The translations under genes were made by a program, and so were the position numbers. The notes beneath the pieces are model-generated. The model was not told the origin of the DNA, searched no databases, and saw only the letters and a list, made by a program, of their open reading frames with translations. A DNA stretch of 64,000 nt from assembly GCA_049340005.1 (NCBI GenBank), contig JBMPIY010000004.1, one strand, 5' to 3'. Numbering within the stretch: position 1 is the first letter of the stretch; each line of letters opens with the position of its first letter. Shown here piece after piece: positions 1-9,266 of the stretch. This stretch comes from CAXBDP01 sp963974465 (GTDB lineage Bacteria; Bacteroidota; Bacteroidia; Cytophagales; Cyclobacteriaceae).

Positions 1-2323
1 ATTCCTCAATTGGAGAAACCACTTTAGGATGACGAAGCAATGACTTAGGCGACATCACTACGCATGGTTTACGGAATGGCCATGTAAGCTGTCGACGCAG
101 TAAGTGGAAGAAATTAGAAGGTTCAGTAATATTGGCTACTACCATATTATATTCGGCAGATAACTGCAAGAAACGCTCTGGTCTAGCATTGGAGTGCTCT
201 GGTCCTTGGCCTTCGTACCCATGCGGGAGGAGAAGAACTAGTCCATTCATTCTTTGCCATTTTGTTTCCGAGCAACTGATGAATTGGTCTATCATTACCT
301 GGGCTCCATTGGCAAAGTCACCAAATTGCGCTTCCCAAATTGTAAGTGCATTTGGATTTGCCATGGCATAACCAAACTCAAAACCCATTACCCCAAATTC
401 AGATAGCAATGAATTGTAAATATGGAATTTCCCTTGGCCATCACGTAAGTTGGCTAGGTTAGTATAAGCCTTGCTCGTTTCGGCATCTCTGATCACCGCG
501 TGTCGGTGAGAGAATGTCCCTCTCAAACAATCTTGACCCGAAAGTCTTACGATTTTTCCTTCGTCCAGAATAGAGCCGTAAGCCAAAAGTTCCGCAGCAG
601 CCCAGTTTAGGCTCTTATCTTTACTGAACATATCCTTACGCTGTTTTAGCAATTTTTCAATTTGCTTGAGCGGTTTAAATCCTTTTGGTATGGTGGTCAG
701 ACACTTTGCAACCTTATCGATTACTTCTTGCGATATGCCAGTATCAGGCGATGCCTCAAAATCTTGTGGCTCAGATCTGCGTAGATTTTGCCACTCTTTT
801 TCCAAAGGCTGGTATTGGTATGGAAGCGGATGCTGTTTCACCAAATTAAGCCTGTCCTGTAATAGCTGGCGGAATTCAGAATCCATTGTTTCCGCTAATT
901 CGGCATCCACGTCACCACGTTCGATTAGCTTTTTATTATAGACCTCCCGCGGATTCGGATGCTTCGAAATGATATTATAAAGGGCAGGCTGTGTGAATTT
1001 CGGCTCATCACTTTCATTGTGGCCATGCCTGCGGTAGCAAAGCATGTCAATGAAAATATCCTGATTGAATTTTTGACGATATTCTACCGCCATTTCCACG
1101 CAGAAAACTACAGCTTCGGCATCATCACCATTTACGTGTAGTACAGGAGCGTCAATTACTTTGGCCACATCTGTACAATAAATGGATGACCTTGCGTCGT
1201 CATAATCGGTGGTAAAGCCTACTTGGTTGTTGATCACAAAATGAATAGTACCTCCCGTATGATAGCCCGCAAGTTTTGACATTTGAGCCACTTCATATAC
1301 AATACCTTGGCCTGCAGCTGCTGCATCACCATGAATTAGGATGGGCAAAATTTTGTCATAATCATTACCATACATTGCATCTGCTTTTGCACGTAAGAAG
1401 CCTTCTACTACTGGATTGACAGCTTCTAAGTGAGATGGGTTTGGCGCAAGCTTTAAATTCACTTTGTTGCCAGATGGAGTAGTGATTTCAGAGCTATAGC
1501 CCATGTGATATTTAACATCACCATCACCCATTGTTAAATCTGGAACGGCCGTACCTTCAAATTCATTGAAAATTTGCTCGTAGGTTTTGCCCATTATATT
1601 TGAAAGCACATTTAATCTACCTCTGTGTGCCATCCCAATCATTGCTTCTTTCACACCCAGCTCACCAGCTTTATTGATAATAGCATCTAAAGCGGGGATA
1701 GTACTTTCGCCACCCTCAAGAGAAAATCTTTTTTGTCCAAGATACTTGGTGTGTAAGAAGTTCTCGAAAATAGCCGCTTCATTTAGTTTCGAAAGAATCC
1801 TCTTCTTCTGATCTAATGAAGGCTTGAAAGCCAATGCTTCTTTTTCTGTTTTTTGCTTGAACCACTCCAGCATTTCTGGATTGCGGATATACATATATTC
1901 AAAGCCAACTGTGCCTTCATATATATACTTAAGTGATTCAACAATTTTCTTGAGTGGCGCTCTGCCAATGCCGATTTCTTCACCCGCATTGAATTCCACA
2001 TCCAAATCAGCATCTGAAAGGCCGAAATCCTTCGGGTCAAGTAGGGCTTTGTGGTCTCTTCTTTCCCTTACAGGATTGGTTTTCGACTTCAAGTGACCTC
2101 TAGTGCGATAGGCATGAATTAAGTTTCTTACCTTTAATTCTCTTTCGTCTGAGCTAGAAACAGCTGCTTGTCCATTTTCGCCAGCATAAGCTTGTGAAAA
2201 TTCGAAACCCTCAAAAAACTTCTGCCATGAAGCATCAAGTGATTCAGGGTTGGACTGATATGTTTTATAAAGCTCTTCGATATAATTACCGTGAGCGTTT
2301 GCGATATATGAGTAACGATCCAT
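1..2323 (-). CDS. sucA: 2-oxoglutarate dehydrogenase E1 component (3' end outside window)
   Basis: Thiamine-diphosphate E1 subunit of the TCA-cycle 2-oxoglutarate dehydrogenase complex. The minus strand reads from an ATG at 2321-2323 through about 774 codons to the window edge, so the C-terminal part (family length about 900-930) is missing. The N-terminus has the family's helical segment that docks on the E2 core. The GDVKYHMG motif near residue 262 matches the SucA substrate-binding histidine region. The HGDAAAAGQG block and the NNQVGFTT block of the ThDP/Mg site follow. No frameshift was seen. A Bacteroidota -7 element lies 18 nt upstream of the start. Two copies of the GCGGGAGG octamer lie inside the gene (223-230 and 943-950). 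sucB would be expected just beyond position 1. Confidence 0.95.
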   Translation of the reverse strand, partial: MDRYSYIANAHGNYIEELYKTYQSNPESLDASWQKFFEGFEFSQAYAGENGQAAVSSSDERELKVRNLIHAYRTRGHLKSKTNPVRERRDHKALLDPKDFGLSDADLDVEFNAGEEIGIGRAPLKKIVESLKYIYEGTVGFEYMYIRNPEMLEWFKQKTEKEALAFKPSLDQKKRILSKLNEAAIFENFLHTKYLGQKRFSLEGGESTIPALDAIINKAGELGVKEAMIGMAHRGRLNVLSNIMGKTYEQIFNEFEGTAVPDLTMGDGDVKYHMGYSSEITTPSGNKVNLKLAPNPSHLEAVNPVVEGFLRAKADAMYGNDYDKILPILIHGDAAAAGQGIVYEVAQMSKLAGYHTGGTIHFVINNQVGFTTDYDDARSSIYCTDVAKVIDAPVLHVNGDDAEAVVFCVEMAVEYRQKFNQDIFIDMLCYRRHGHNESDEPKFTQPALYNIISKHPNPREVYNKKLIERGDVDAELAETMDSEFRQLLQDRLNLVKQHPLPYQYQPLEKEWQNLRRSEPQDFEASPDTGISQEVIDKVAKCLTTIPKGFKPLKQIEKLLKQRKDMFSKDKSLNWAAAELLAYGSILDEGKIVRLSGQDCLRGTFSHRHAVIRDAETSKAYTNLANLRDGQGKFHIYNSLLSEFGVMGFEFGYAMANPNALTIWEAQFGDFANGAQVMIDQFISCSETKWQRMNGLVLLLPHGYEGQGPEHSNARPERFLQLSAEYNMVVANITEPSNFFHLLRRQLTWPFRKPCVVMSPKSLLRHPKVVSPIEE

Positions 2324-2341
2324 TTGTAAATTGTTTCAAGG

Positions 2342-2349
2342 CAAAGATA
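2342..2349 (-). promoter_or_regulatory. Putative sucA promoter, -7 element
   Basis: The minus strand reads TATCTTTG, a perfect TAnnTTTG Bacteroidota -7 box, 18 nt upstream of the sucA ATG. No clear -33 TTG at the usual spacing was found. Confidence 0.5.
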
Positions 2350-2440
2350 AAGAGACCATTTGTTTATTAAAAACTGTATATTCGGTTAAACAAATATGAA
2401 TTGATTTTCAACTATTTGAATAGCCCATAAATGCTTGGAT

Positions 2441-2500
2441 CTCATTTTCTTGAGTGAAATCAATCTGAGCTAAACAGAATGTAGATTTCACTAAAATGAG
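2441..2500. repeat. Imperfect long inverted repeat between sucA and rpsP
   Basis: Arms CTCATTTT (2441-2448) plus AGTGAAAT (2453-2460) are mirrored by ATTTCACT plus AAAATGAG (2484-2500). They form an interrupted stem with a loop of about 23 nt in the 340-nt divergent gap 2324-2663. The rest of that gap holds the two promoters and one GCGGGAGG octamer at 2549-2556. The arms could form a small RNA stem or a protein-binding site; the sequence alone does not decide. Confidence 0.45.
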
Positions 2501-2604
2501 TAACACTTCTATCATAAACTGAGCTAATAGCCAGTATTTTGTAAAAATGCGGGAGGATTTAAAAAAGTAATTAAGTCATCTGTTATGATTATCAGATATT
2601 TCAG

Positions 2605-2612
2605 TATCTTTG
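2605..2612 (+). promoter_or_regulatory. Putative rpsP operon promoter, -7 element
   Basis: TATCTTTG followed by GCA fits the Bacteroidota TAnnTTTG consensus and lies about 50 nt before the rpsP ATG. It would drive rpsP-rimM-trmD. Confidence 0.55.
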
Positions 2613-2663
2613 CAGTCCAAAATTTTGAACAGCGGACGAGCTCCGCAACACACAAAAACAAAA

Positions 2664-3263
2664 ATGGCAGTAAAAATCAGATTGGCCCGTAGAGGTCGCA
2701 AGAAACAAGCAATGTACGATGTAGTCGTTGCTGACGCTAGAGCACCACGTGATGGTCGCTTTATTGAGAAATTGGGTACTTACAATCCAAACACCAACCC
2801 AGCTACTATAGTGCTTGACGAAGAGAAAGCATTTAAATGGGTAATGAATGGCGCCCAGCCAACAGATACGGTAAAAGCGATGCTTTCTTATCGTGGTGTC
2901 CTTTTGAAAAAACACCTTCAGATTGGTGTTATCAAAGGAGCGCTTACACAAGAGCAAGCTGATGCTAAGTATGATGCTTGGAAAGAAGGTAAAGACTCTG
3001 CTATTACAGGAAAAGTAGAATCACTAGCTGCTGAGAAAGCTGCTCGTGAAAAAGCAAGACTTGAAGCTGAGGCTAAAGTGAAAGAAGCTCGTGCTGAGGC
3101 AATCAGAGCTAAAAACGTAGTTCCTGAAGAAGTTGTTGAAGAGGAAGTAGCTGAAGAAGCTGCGACTGAAGAGCCGGCAACAGAAGAGGCTCCAAAAAAT
3201 GAAGCAGAGGCAAATGATGCTCCTGCTGCTGAAGGAGATGCTACAGAAGAGCCAAAAGCTTAA
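2664..3263 (+). CDS. rpsP: 30S ribosomal protein S16
   Basis: Small-subunit ribosomal protein that binds 16S rRNA during 30S assembly. The chosen ATG at 2664 gives the family start MAVKIRLARRGRKKQ; an in-frame upstream extension to 2610 overlaps the promoter and is not family-like. The S16 core fills about residues 1-80. It is followed by a long Lys/Glu/Ala-rich tail (about residues 115-199) that ends in repeated Glu-Glu-Ala units. This makes the protein 199 aa, more than twice the E. coli length; acidic tails of this kind are common in Bacteroidota S16. First gene of the conserved rpsP-rimM-trmD-rplS order. Confidence 0.95.
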   Translation: MAVKIRLARRGRKKQAMYDVVVADARAPRDGRFIEKLGTYNPNTNPATIVLDEEKAFKWVMNGAQPTDTVKAMLSYRGVLLKKHLQIGVIKGALTQEQADAKYDAWKEGKDSAITGKVESLAAEKAAREKARLEAEAKVKEARAEAIRAKNVVPEEVVEEEVAEEAATEEPATEEAPKNEAEANDAPAAEGDATEEPKA

Positions 3264-3276
3264 TAATATTTGAGGG

Positions 3277-3810
3277 ATGAGGAAGGATGACTGTTTTGAA
3301 TTAGGGCACATCCTCAAGCCTCACGGTCTGCAAGGCGAGCTTTGGATAATGCTCGATGTTGACTTCCCAGAAGATTACGAAGAATTGGAATCGGTTTTCC
3401 TTGAGCAATCTGGAAACCTGATTCCTTTTTTTATAGCGGATCTTCAAATTAAGGGACAGAGGGCTTTGGTTCAATTCGAAGATGTAGAAAGTTATGATGA
3501 CGCTGCGGAGCTTACAGGCTCCAAATTGTACTTACCACTTTCTATCCTCCCGCCATTACCAGATGACCAATACTATTTTCATGAGCTTGTAGGAATGCAG
3601 GTAGAAGATAGTGTAAGTGGAAATATTGGAATTGCTAGGGAGATCGCATCTAGAGCTGGACAAGATTTACTTATTGTAGATAAGGATGGAAAAGAAATCC
3701 TTATTCCAATGGTTGATTCAATCCTTACCAAAGTTGACAAGAAATCCAAAGTGATCTATGTCTCTCTTCCAGATGGATTATTAGACATATACCTTTCTGA
3801 GGAAAATTGA
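3277..3810 (+). CDS. rimM: Ribosome maturation factor RimM
   Basis: 16S rRNA processing and 30S maturation factor that binds S19 and the 30S head. The 177-aa length is normal for the family. The N-terminal RimM beta-barrel begins with a LGHILKPHGLQGEL block (residues 9-22). The C-terminal PRC-barrel part contains YYFHELVGMQV and the IPMVDSIL block near the end. It starts 13 nt after rpsP and ends 7 nt before trmD, consistent with a shared transcript. One antisense octamer copy at 3546-3553 encodes part of an Ile-Leu-Pro-Pro stretch. Confidence 0.93.
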   Translation: MRKDDCFELGHILKPHGLQGELWIMLDVDFPEDYEELESVFLEQSGNLIPFFIADLQIKGQRALVQFEDVESYDDAAELTGSKLYLPLSILPPLPDDQYYFHELVGMQVEDSVSGNIGIAREIASRAGQDLLIVDKDGKEILIPMVDSILTKVDKKSKVIYVSLPDGLLDIYLSEEN

Positions 3811-3817
3811 TTGATTC

Positions 3818-4498
3818 ATGAGAATTGACATCATCACATGCTTACCACGCTTATTGGATAGCCCTTTTTCGCATTCCATTTTAAAGCGTGCCCAAGACAA
3901 AGGCCTTGTGCAGGTGCATGTGCATGACTTGCGAGACTATGCAACCAAGAAGCATAAGAATGTAGATGATTATGCATTTGGTGGCGGAGCAGGTATGGTA
4001 ATGATGATTGAGCCAATTGATAGGTGTATTTCGGCTTTGAAGGCAGAAAGAAACTATGATGAGGTAATCTATATGAGTCCAGATGGTGAATTGCTCGATC
4101 AGCCTATGGCCAATGGTTTAACCTTGTGTAATAATCTCATTATACTATGTGGGCATTACAAAGGAGTAGACGAAAGAGTAAGACAGCATTTGATTACCAA
4201 GGAAATCAGTATAGGTGATTATGTATTGTCTGGAGGTGAACTAGCAGCAGCTGTATTGGCAGATTCTATCATTCGGCTATTGCCGGGTGTATTGTCTGAC
4301 GAAACTTCGGCTTTAACAGACTCATTTCAGGATGGACTAGTAGCTGCGCCAGTATATACTCGGCCGGCGGAATATAAAGGATGGTCCGTTCCTGAAGTAT
4401 TACTTTCGGGTCATGAGGCAAAGATAAATGCCTGGCGATTCGAACAAGCTGTGGAAAGAACAAAAGCTCGAAGACCTAAATTAGGAGAGAGCTCATAA
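3818..4498 (+). CDS. trmD: tRNA (guanine-N1)-methyltransferase TrmD
   Basis: SAM-dependent enzyme that methylates G37 at N1 in tRNAs with G36, which prevents +1 frameshifting. The 226-aa protein has the SPOUT trefoil-knot signatures: GGGAGMVMMIEPI (about residue 54), YMSPDGELLDQ, IILCGHYKGVDERV and EISIGDYVLSGGELA, which together form the SAM pocket. The start ATG lies 7 nt after rimM. The RPAEYKGWSVPEVLLSGHE block near the C-terminus is also family-typical. Confidence 0.96.
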   Translation: MRIDIITCLPRLLDSPFSHSILKRAQDKGLVQVHVHDLRDYATKKHKNVDDYAFGGGAGMVMMIEPIDRCISALKAERNYDEVIYMSPDGELLDQPMANGLTLCNNLIILCGHYKGVDERVRQHLITKEISIGDYVLSGGELAAAVLADSIIRLLPGVLSDETSALTDSFQDGLVAAPVYTRPAEYKGWSVPEVLLSGHEAKINAWRFEQAVERTKARRPKLGESS

Positions 4499-4534
4499 TT
4501 TTTCCATTACATTTAGAGAATTAGAAAATTTACG

Positions 4535-4542
4535 TATATTTG
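4535..4542 (+). promoter_or_regulatory. Putative rplS promoter, -7 element
   Basis: TATATTTG followed by CA matches TAnnTTTG, 37 nt upstream of the rplS ATG. It suggests rplS can be transcribed independently of rpsP-rimM-trmD. Confidence 0.5.
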
Positions 4543-4579
4543 CAATCCCATTTTCAACGGGCTATAATCTTTTGCTAAA

Positions 4580-4948
4580 ATGAGCGACCTGATTAAATTA
4601 ATCGAACAGGAATATCAACCAAAAAGAGAAGGTTTTCCAACTTTCAAATCTGGTGATACAGTAAACGTACACGTGCGTATTACAGAAGGTAACAAGGAGC
4701 GTATACAGCAGTTCCAAGGAACCGTAATCCAACGCAAGAACAAGAGTACTAATGGTGAAACATTTACCGTAAGAAAAATTTCTAACGGTGTAGGTGTGGA
4801 AAGAATTTTCCCATTGTTGTCACCAAGTATCGACAAAATTGAAGTATTAAGAAGAGGTTCTGTGAAAAGAGCTAAACTTTATTATCTAAGAGGACGCCAA
4901 GGAAAAGCGGCAAGAATCAAGGAAAAAATATCTTCATCAAGATCATAA
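4580..4948 (+). CDS. rplS: 50S ribosomal protein L19
   Basis: Large-subunit ribosomal protein at the 30S-50S interface. The 122-aa protein shows the L19 signatures FKSGDTVNVHVRITEGNKER and the KISNGVGVERIFPLLSPSID block, then a basic C-terminus (RRGSVKRAKLYYLRGRQGKA). It is the last gene of the rpsP cluster, with its own putative promoter and a strong intrinsic terminator directly downstream. Confidence 0.96.
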   Translation: MSDLIKLIEQEYQPKREGFPTFKSGDTVNVHVRITEGNKERIQQFQGTVIQRKNKSTNGETFTVRKISNGVGVERIFPLLSPSIDKIEVLRRGSVKRAKLYYLRGRQGKAARIKEKISSSRS

Positions 4949-4952
4949 AAGA

Positions 4953-4974
4953 AAGAGGCTTAGGCCTCTTTTTT
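4953..4974 (+). terminator. Intrinsic terminator after rplS
   Basis: Arms AAGAGGC and GCCTCTT around a TTAG loop are followed by a run of T residues. It sits 5 nt after the rplS stop codon. Confidence 0.85.
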
Positions 4975-4985
4975 ATTTCCCTCCA

Positions 4986-5017
4986 TTGTGATTACGGCTT
5001 GATTTTGGATAATTTTG
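4986..5017 (+). promoter_or_regulatory. Putative dapF promoter (-33/-7)
   Basis: TTG at 4986-4988 and TAATTTTG at 5010-5017 are separated by 21 nt, close to the Bacteroidota TTG / TAnnTTTG arrangement. The dapF ATG follows 20 nt later, which supports the downstream start codon over the longer reading frame. Confidence 0.55.
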
Positions 5018-5037
5018 AATTATCTCAAACTGATAGC

Positions 5038-5814
5038 ATGACAATCCCATTTTACAAGTATCACGGCACTGGAAACGACTTTATAATGATTGATAATCGA
5101 GAAGGGCTCCTTGGGCCAGCTTTTCGCAATCAAATTCCGATGCTTTGTCACAGACATTTTGGCATAGGTGCCGATGGTGTCATCCTTATTCAACTTCATA
5201 GAGATTACGATTTCGAGATGGTCTATTACAATCCAGATGGCAGTCAAAGCCTATGTGGAAATGGTAGTAGATGTGCGGTAGCATTTGCTCGAGATTTGAA
5301 AATGATAAAAGATAAAGCCATCTTCTTGGCTTATGATGGAGAACATTCTGCTTTTATCGAAAATGATCAGATTCATTTGAGTATGGCGGATATCGAAAAG
5401 GTGGATACTATAGCAGATGATTACTTTGTGAATACAGGGTCTCCGCATTACATCAAACTAGTACAATCCATTCAGAATTTTGATGTTGTAGGCAATGGTC
5501 GAAAAATTCGATATACGGAAGCTTTTGAGCCAAACGGAACAAACGTAAATTTTGTTGAATTGCATGTTGATGATAACGCTCTTCACATAAGAACTTACGA
5601 GCGCGGCGTGGAAGACGAAACCATGTCTTGTGGCACTGGTGTAACAGCAGCTGCTTTAACAGCTTCGGAATTAGGTTTTCAAAGCCCTGTAAGTGTACAT
5701 GCACAAGGGGGTGATTTGCAAGTATCCTTTGAAAAAGATGCAGGTGGGATTTATTCCAACATCTATTTAATTGGCCCTGCCGTTAAAGTTTTTCAAGGTG
5801 ATATCGAATTATAA
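5038..5814 (+). CDS. dapF: Diaminopimelate epimerase
   Basis: Converts LL- to meso-diaminopimelate in lysine and peptidoglycan synthesis by a cofactor-free two-cysteine mechanism. The ATG at 5038 gives the family start MTIPFYKYHGTGNDF; a longer in-frame opening from 4999 would run through the promoter. The two catalytic cysteines are visible: Cys73 in SLCGNGSRC and Cys198 in MSCGTGVTAAALT. The 258-aa length is slightly short for the family but all blocks are present. It is separated from rplS by a terminator and lies upstream of secA. Confidence 0.95.
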   Translation: MTIPFYKYHGTGNDFIMIDNREGLLGPAFRNQIPMLCHRHFGIGADGVILIQLHRDYDFEMVYYNPDGSQSLCGNGSRCAVAFARDLKMIKDKAIFLAYDGEHSAFIENDQIHLSMADIEKVDTIADDYFVNTGSPHYIKLVQSIQNFDVVGNGRKIRYTEAFEPNGTNVNFVELHVDDNALHIRTYERGVEDETMSCGTGVTAAALTASELGFQSPVSVHAQGGDLQVSFEKDAGGIYSNIYLIGPAVKVFQGDIEL

Positions 5815-5890
5815 CTAAGACTGTTTGCAGATAATTACCTGTTTCTAACAAAAAGAAATTAATTTTACCTTCTTATAAAAAATATTACTG

Positions 5891-8800
5891 ATGTTCGATT
5901 TCTTGACGAAAGGTTTAACCAAATTATTTGGTACAAAATCAGACAGAGACGTAAAGGAGTTATTGCCTTACGTACAAAAGGTAAATGACGAATACGCAAA
6001 GTTGCCTAACATAAGCGATGATGAATTAAGAGCGGCAGCGCAAGCAATTCGTGATGAAATAGATGCCTATCTAAAACATATAGATGATCAAATTGCGGAT
6101 CAAAAAGAAAAGGCTGAGAATACTCCAGATGCTGACCTTGATGCCAAAGAAGATATATTCAAAGAAGTAGATCGTCTAGAACTTGAGCGTAATAAAAAGC
6201 TCGAAGAAGTTTTAGAAATTGTCCTTCCGCGTGCTTTTGCAATCATTCGAGATACGGCACGTCGATTAAAAGAAAATGGCAAACTTGAAGTTACAGCTTT
6301 AGACTATGATCGTGCTTTTGCCGTCAAACATAAGCACGTCCAAATTCAAGGAGATAAAGCTATCTGGGCCAACAAATGGGTAGTTGCTGGCAATGAACTA
6401 GAATGGGATATGCTCCATTACGATGTTCAAATTATCGGTGGGGTAGTATTACACCAAGGTAAAGTTGCCGAGATGGCGACTGGTGAAGGTAAAACTCTTG
6501 TAGCTACTTTCCCTGCTTTCTTAAATGCACTAGCTCGAAGAGGTGTCCATATTGTGACAGTAAACGACTACCTAGCAAAAAGGGATAGCGAGTGGATGGC
6601 TCCACTTTTCCAATTCTATGGAATGAATGTGGACTGTATAGATAAGCATCAGCCAAACTCAGAAATGAGACGTCAGGCTTATTTGGCTGATATCACTTAT
6701 GGCACAAACAACGAATTTGGTTTTGATTACTTGAGAGATAATATGTCTCGCGAGGTGAAAGATTTGGTTCAAAGAGGCCATCACTTTGCAATGATCGATG
6801 AGGTCGATTCAGTGTTGATTGATGAGGCTAGAACTCCGTTAATTATCTCTGGTCCAGTTCCAAAGGGCGATCAGCATGAGTTTTACGAAATGAAGCCAAG
6901 GATAGCCAAATTAGTAGATGCTCAAAAGAAATTAATCGGACAATACTTAAATGAAGCCAAAAAACTCATTGCTGATGGAAATGAAGCTGATGGCGGTACA
7001 GCTCTATTTAGAGTTTTCAGAGGTTTCCCGAAATACAAGCCCCTCATTAAATATCTAAGTGAACCTGGAATTCGGTCAATCCTTCAGAAAACCGAAAACT
7101 ACTACATGGCTGATAACTCTCGTTTGATGCCTGAAGCAGATGAGCCACTTTACTTCACTATTGAAGAAAAGAGCAATCAGGTGCAAATGACAGAAAAGGG
7201 TACTGAACTTATTACAGGAGAAGGCGAAGATCCAAACTTCTTTATTTTACCAGATATTGGCTTCGAAACCCACCAAATTGATAAAGCCGAAGGTTTAAGT
7301 CCAGAAGAAAAGAAAGAGCAAAAAGATAAGCTCATCAAAGATTATTCGATAAAAGGTCAAAGGATTCATACGATCAATCAATTATTGAAGGCCTATACCT
7401 TATTCGAAAAAGATACCGAATATATACTTGCAGATGGCAAAGTAAAAATTGTAGACGAACAAACGGGTCGTGTGCTAGATGGCAGACGTTATTCAGATGG
7501 ACTTCACCAAGCGATTGAAGCTAAGGAAAATGTGAAAGTAGAAGATGCTACACAAACCTATGCTACCATTACTTTGCAGAACTACTTCCGAATGTACCAC
7601 AAGCTAAGTGGTATGACGGGTACTGCGGAAACTGAGGCTGGTGAATTTTGGGAGATCTACAAGCTTGATGTAGTTGTAATCCCAACCAACAGGCCAATTG
7701 TTAGAGATGATCGTCAAGACTTTGTATTTAAGACAACTCGTGAAAAATTCAATGCGGTAGCCAACGAAATCCAAGAACTTACTTCTAAAGGAAGACCCGT
7801 GCTTGTAGGTACTACATCTGTTGAGATTTCTGAATTGCTAAGTAGAATGCTTACAATAAAGAAAATATCTCATCAGGTATTGAATGCCAAGCAGCACCAG
7901 AGAGAGGCTGAGATTGTAGCAGGCGCAGGACAACCGGGTGCTGTAACTATTGCAACCAACATGGCGGGTAGAGGTACAGATATCAAATTGAGTGCTGATT
8001 CTAAGAAAGCGGGAGGTTTGGCAATTATAGGTACCGAGCGTCACGAATCAAGGCGGGTTGATAGACAGCTTAGAGGTAGATCTGGTCGTCAGGGTGATCC
8101 AGGTTCTACTCAATTCTTTGTGTCATTGGAAGATAATTTGATGCGCTTATTTGGCTCTGAAAGAATTGCTAAATTAATGGATCGCTTAGGTTTAGAAGAT
8201 GGTGAGGTAATCCAACACTCAATGATTACCAAATCTATAGAAAGAGCTCAAAAGAAAGTAGAGGAAAACAACTTTGGGATAAGAAAGCGTTTGCTCGAAT
8301 ACGATGATGTAATGAACTCTCAACGTGAAGTTATTTACAAGAAGCGTCGTAATGCGCTATTTGGCGAGCGACTTTCGTTGGATATCGTGAATATGATGTT
8401 CGATACTTGTGAGAGTACTGTAAACAGAGCTAAAGCATCTGAAGATGTAGAAGCATTCCAATTAGAGGTTATTAGTCTGTTAGGTATTTCCTTCGAAATT
8501 GATGAAGCAGAATTGAAGGCTATTAATCCAAGCGATTTAGCGTACAATTTATTTGATGCTACCTACAAGGCCTATCAAGATAAAAATGCTAAGGTTTGTG
8601 AAATGGCAGTACCAGTGCTTCGCAGTGTATTAGAAAAGCGTGGTGCAACAGTCACTGAAATTCTTGTTCCGTTCTCTGATGGCAACAAGCAAATTGGTGT
8701 CGTAGCTAACCTGCAGAAATCAGTAGATACAAACGGAGATGAACTGATCCGCAGCATGGAAAAGGCATCTACTTTGGCCATAATTGATAATGTTTGGAAA

Positions 8801-9259
8801 GAGCATTTGAGAGATATGGATGACTTGAAGCAATCCGTGCAAAATGCTGTGTACGAGCAAAAGGATCCATTGCTAATTTATAAATTCGAGGCTTTTGAGC
8901 TTTTCAAGAAGCTATCGGAAAGAATTAATGAAGAAGCTGTTACATTCTTGAGCAAGGCCATCCTCCCGCTTAAGCAAAACGATGAGGTAAAAGAAGCAAG
9001 GACAGCTAAACAAAGAGAGCAGAGTTATAAAGAAAGTAAAGAGGATTCCCAATCATTACTTTCAAGAGGTGGAGGATCACCTAGTCCTGCTAATCGCCCT
9101 CCTGCTGAAAAGACAATGCCTATCAAATCCGAGAAAATAATGGGCAGAAACGATAAAGTAACTGTGCAATACCCGGATGGCACTTTGAAAAAGGATGTAA
9201 AATTCAAAACAGTAGAGGAAGACGTATTGAGCAATCGCTGCGTTATAATCGACTCTTAA
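5891..9259 (+). CDS. secA: Protein translocase ATPase SecA (long Bacteroidota form)
   Basis: Motor ATPase that pushes preproteins through SecYEG at the inner membrane. The Walker A motif MATGEGKT is near residue 196 and the DEVD box (MIDEVDSVLIDEART) near residue 301. The helicase motif region MAGRGTDIKL and the QLRGRSGRQGDPG block follow. At 1122 aa it is about 220 residues longer than E. coli SecA. The extra sequence is an insertion after the DEVD box (about residues 350-480), as is usual in Bacteroidota. The C-terminal zinc-binding/SecB tail (CxCxnCH) is absent; the protein ends in a short segment with a single Cys. Confidence 0.96.
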   Translation: MFDFLTKGLTKLFGTKSDRDVKELLPYVQKVNDEYAKLPNISDDELRAAAQAIRDEIDAYLKHIDDQIADQKEKAENTPDADLDAKEDIFKEVDRLELERNKKLEEVLEIVLPRAFAIIRDTARRLKENGKLEVTALDYDRAFAVKHKHVQIQGDKAIWANKWVVAGNELEWDMLHYDVQIIGGVVLHQGKVAEMATGEGKTLVATFPAFLNALARRGVHIVTVNDYLAKRDSEWMAPLFQFYGMNVDCIDKHQPNSEMRRQAYLADITYGTNNEFGFDYLRDNMSREVKDLVQRGHHFAMIDEVDSVLIDEARTPLIISGPVPKGDQHEFYEMKPRIAKLVDAQKKLIGQYLNEAKKLIADGNEADGGTALFRVFRGFPKYKPLIKYLSEPGIRSILQKTENYYMADNSRLMPEADEPLYFTIEEKSNQVQMTEKGTELITGEGEDPNFFILPDIGFETHQIDKAEGLSPEEKKEQKDKLIKDYSIKGQRIHTINQLLKAYTLFEKDTEYILADGKVKIVDEQTGRVLDGRRYSDGLHQAIEAKENVKVEDATQTYATITLQNYFRMYHKLSGMTGTAETEAGEFWEIYKLDVVVIPTNRPIVRDDRQDFVFKTTREKFNAVANEIQELTSKGRPVLVGTTSVEISELLSRMLTIKKISHQVLNAKQHQREAEIVAGAGQPGAVTIATNMAGRGTDIKLSADSKKAGGLAIIGTERHESRRVDRQLRGRSGRQGDPGSTQFFVSLEDNLMRLFGSERIAKLMDRLGLEDGEVIQHSMITKSIERAQKKVEENNFGIRKRLLEYDDVMNSQREVIYKKRRNALFGERLSLDIVNMMFDTCESTVNRAKASEDVEAFQLEVISLLGISFEIDEAELKAINPSDLAYNLFDATYKAYQDKNAKVCEMAVPVLRSVLEKRGATVTEILVPFSDGNKQIGVVANLQKSVDTNGDELIRSMEKASTLAIIDNVWKEHLRDMDDLKQSVQNAVYEQKDPLLIYKFEAFELFKKLSERINEEAVTFLSKAILPLKQNDEVKEARTAKQREQSYKESKEDSQSLLSRGGGSPSPANRPPAEKTMPIKSEKIMGRNDKVTVQYPDGTLKKDVKFKTVEEDVLSNRCVIIDS

Positions 9260-9266
9260 TATCTAT

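Noticed and set aside
5891..9259. C-terminal truncation of SecA
   Set aside because: Lack of the zinc tail is usual for Bacteroidota SecA, and the reading frame ends normally.
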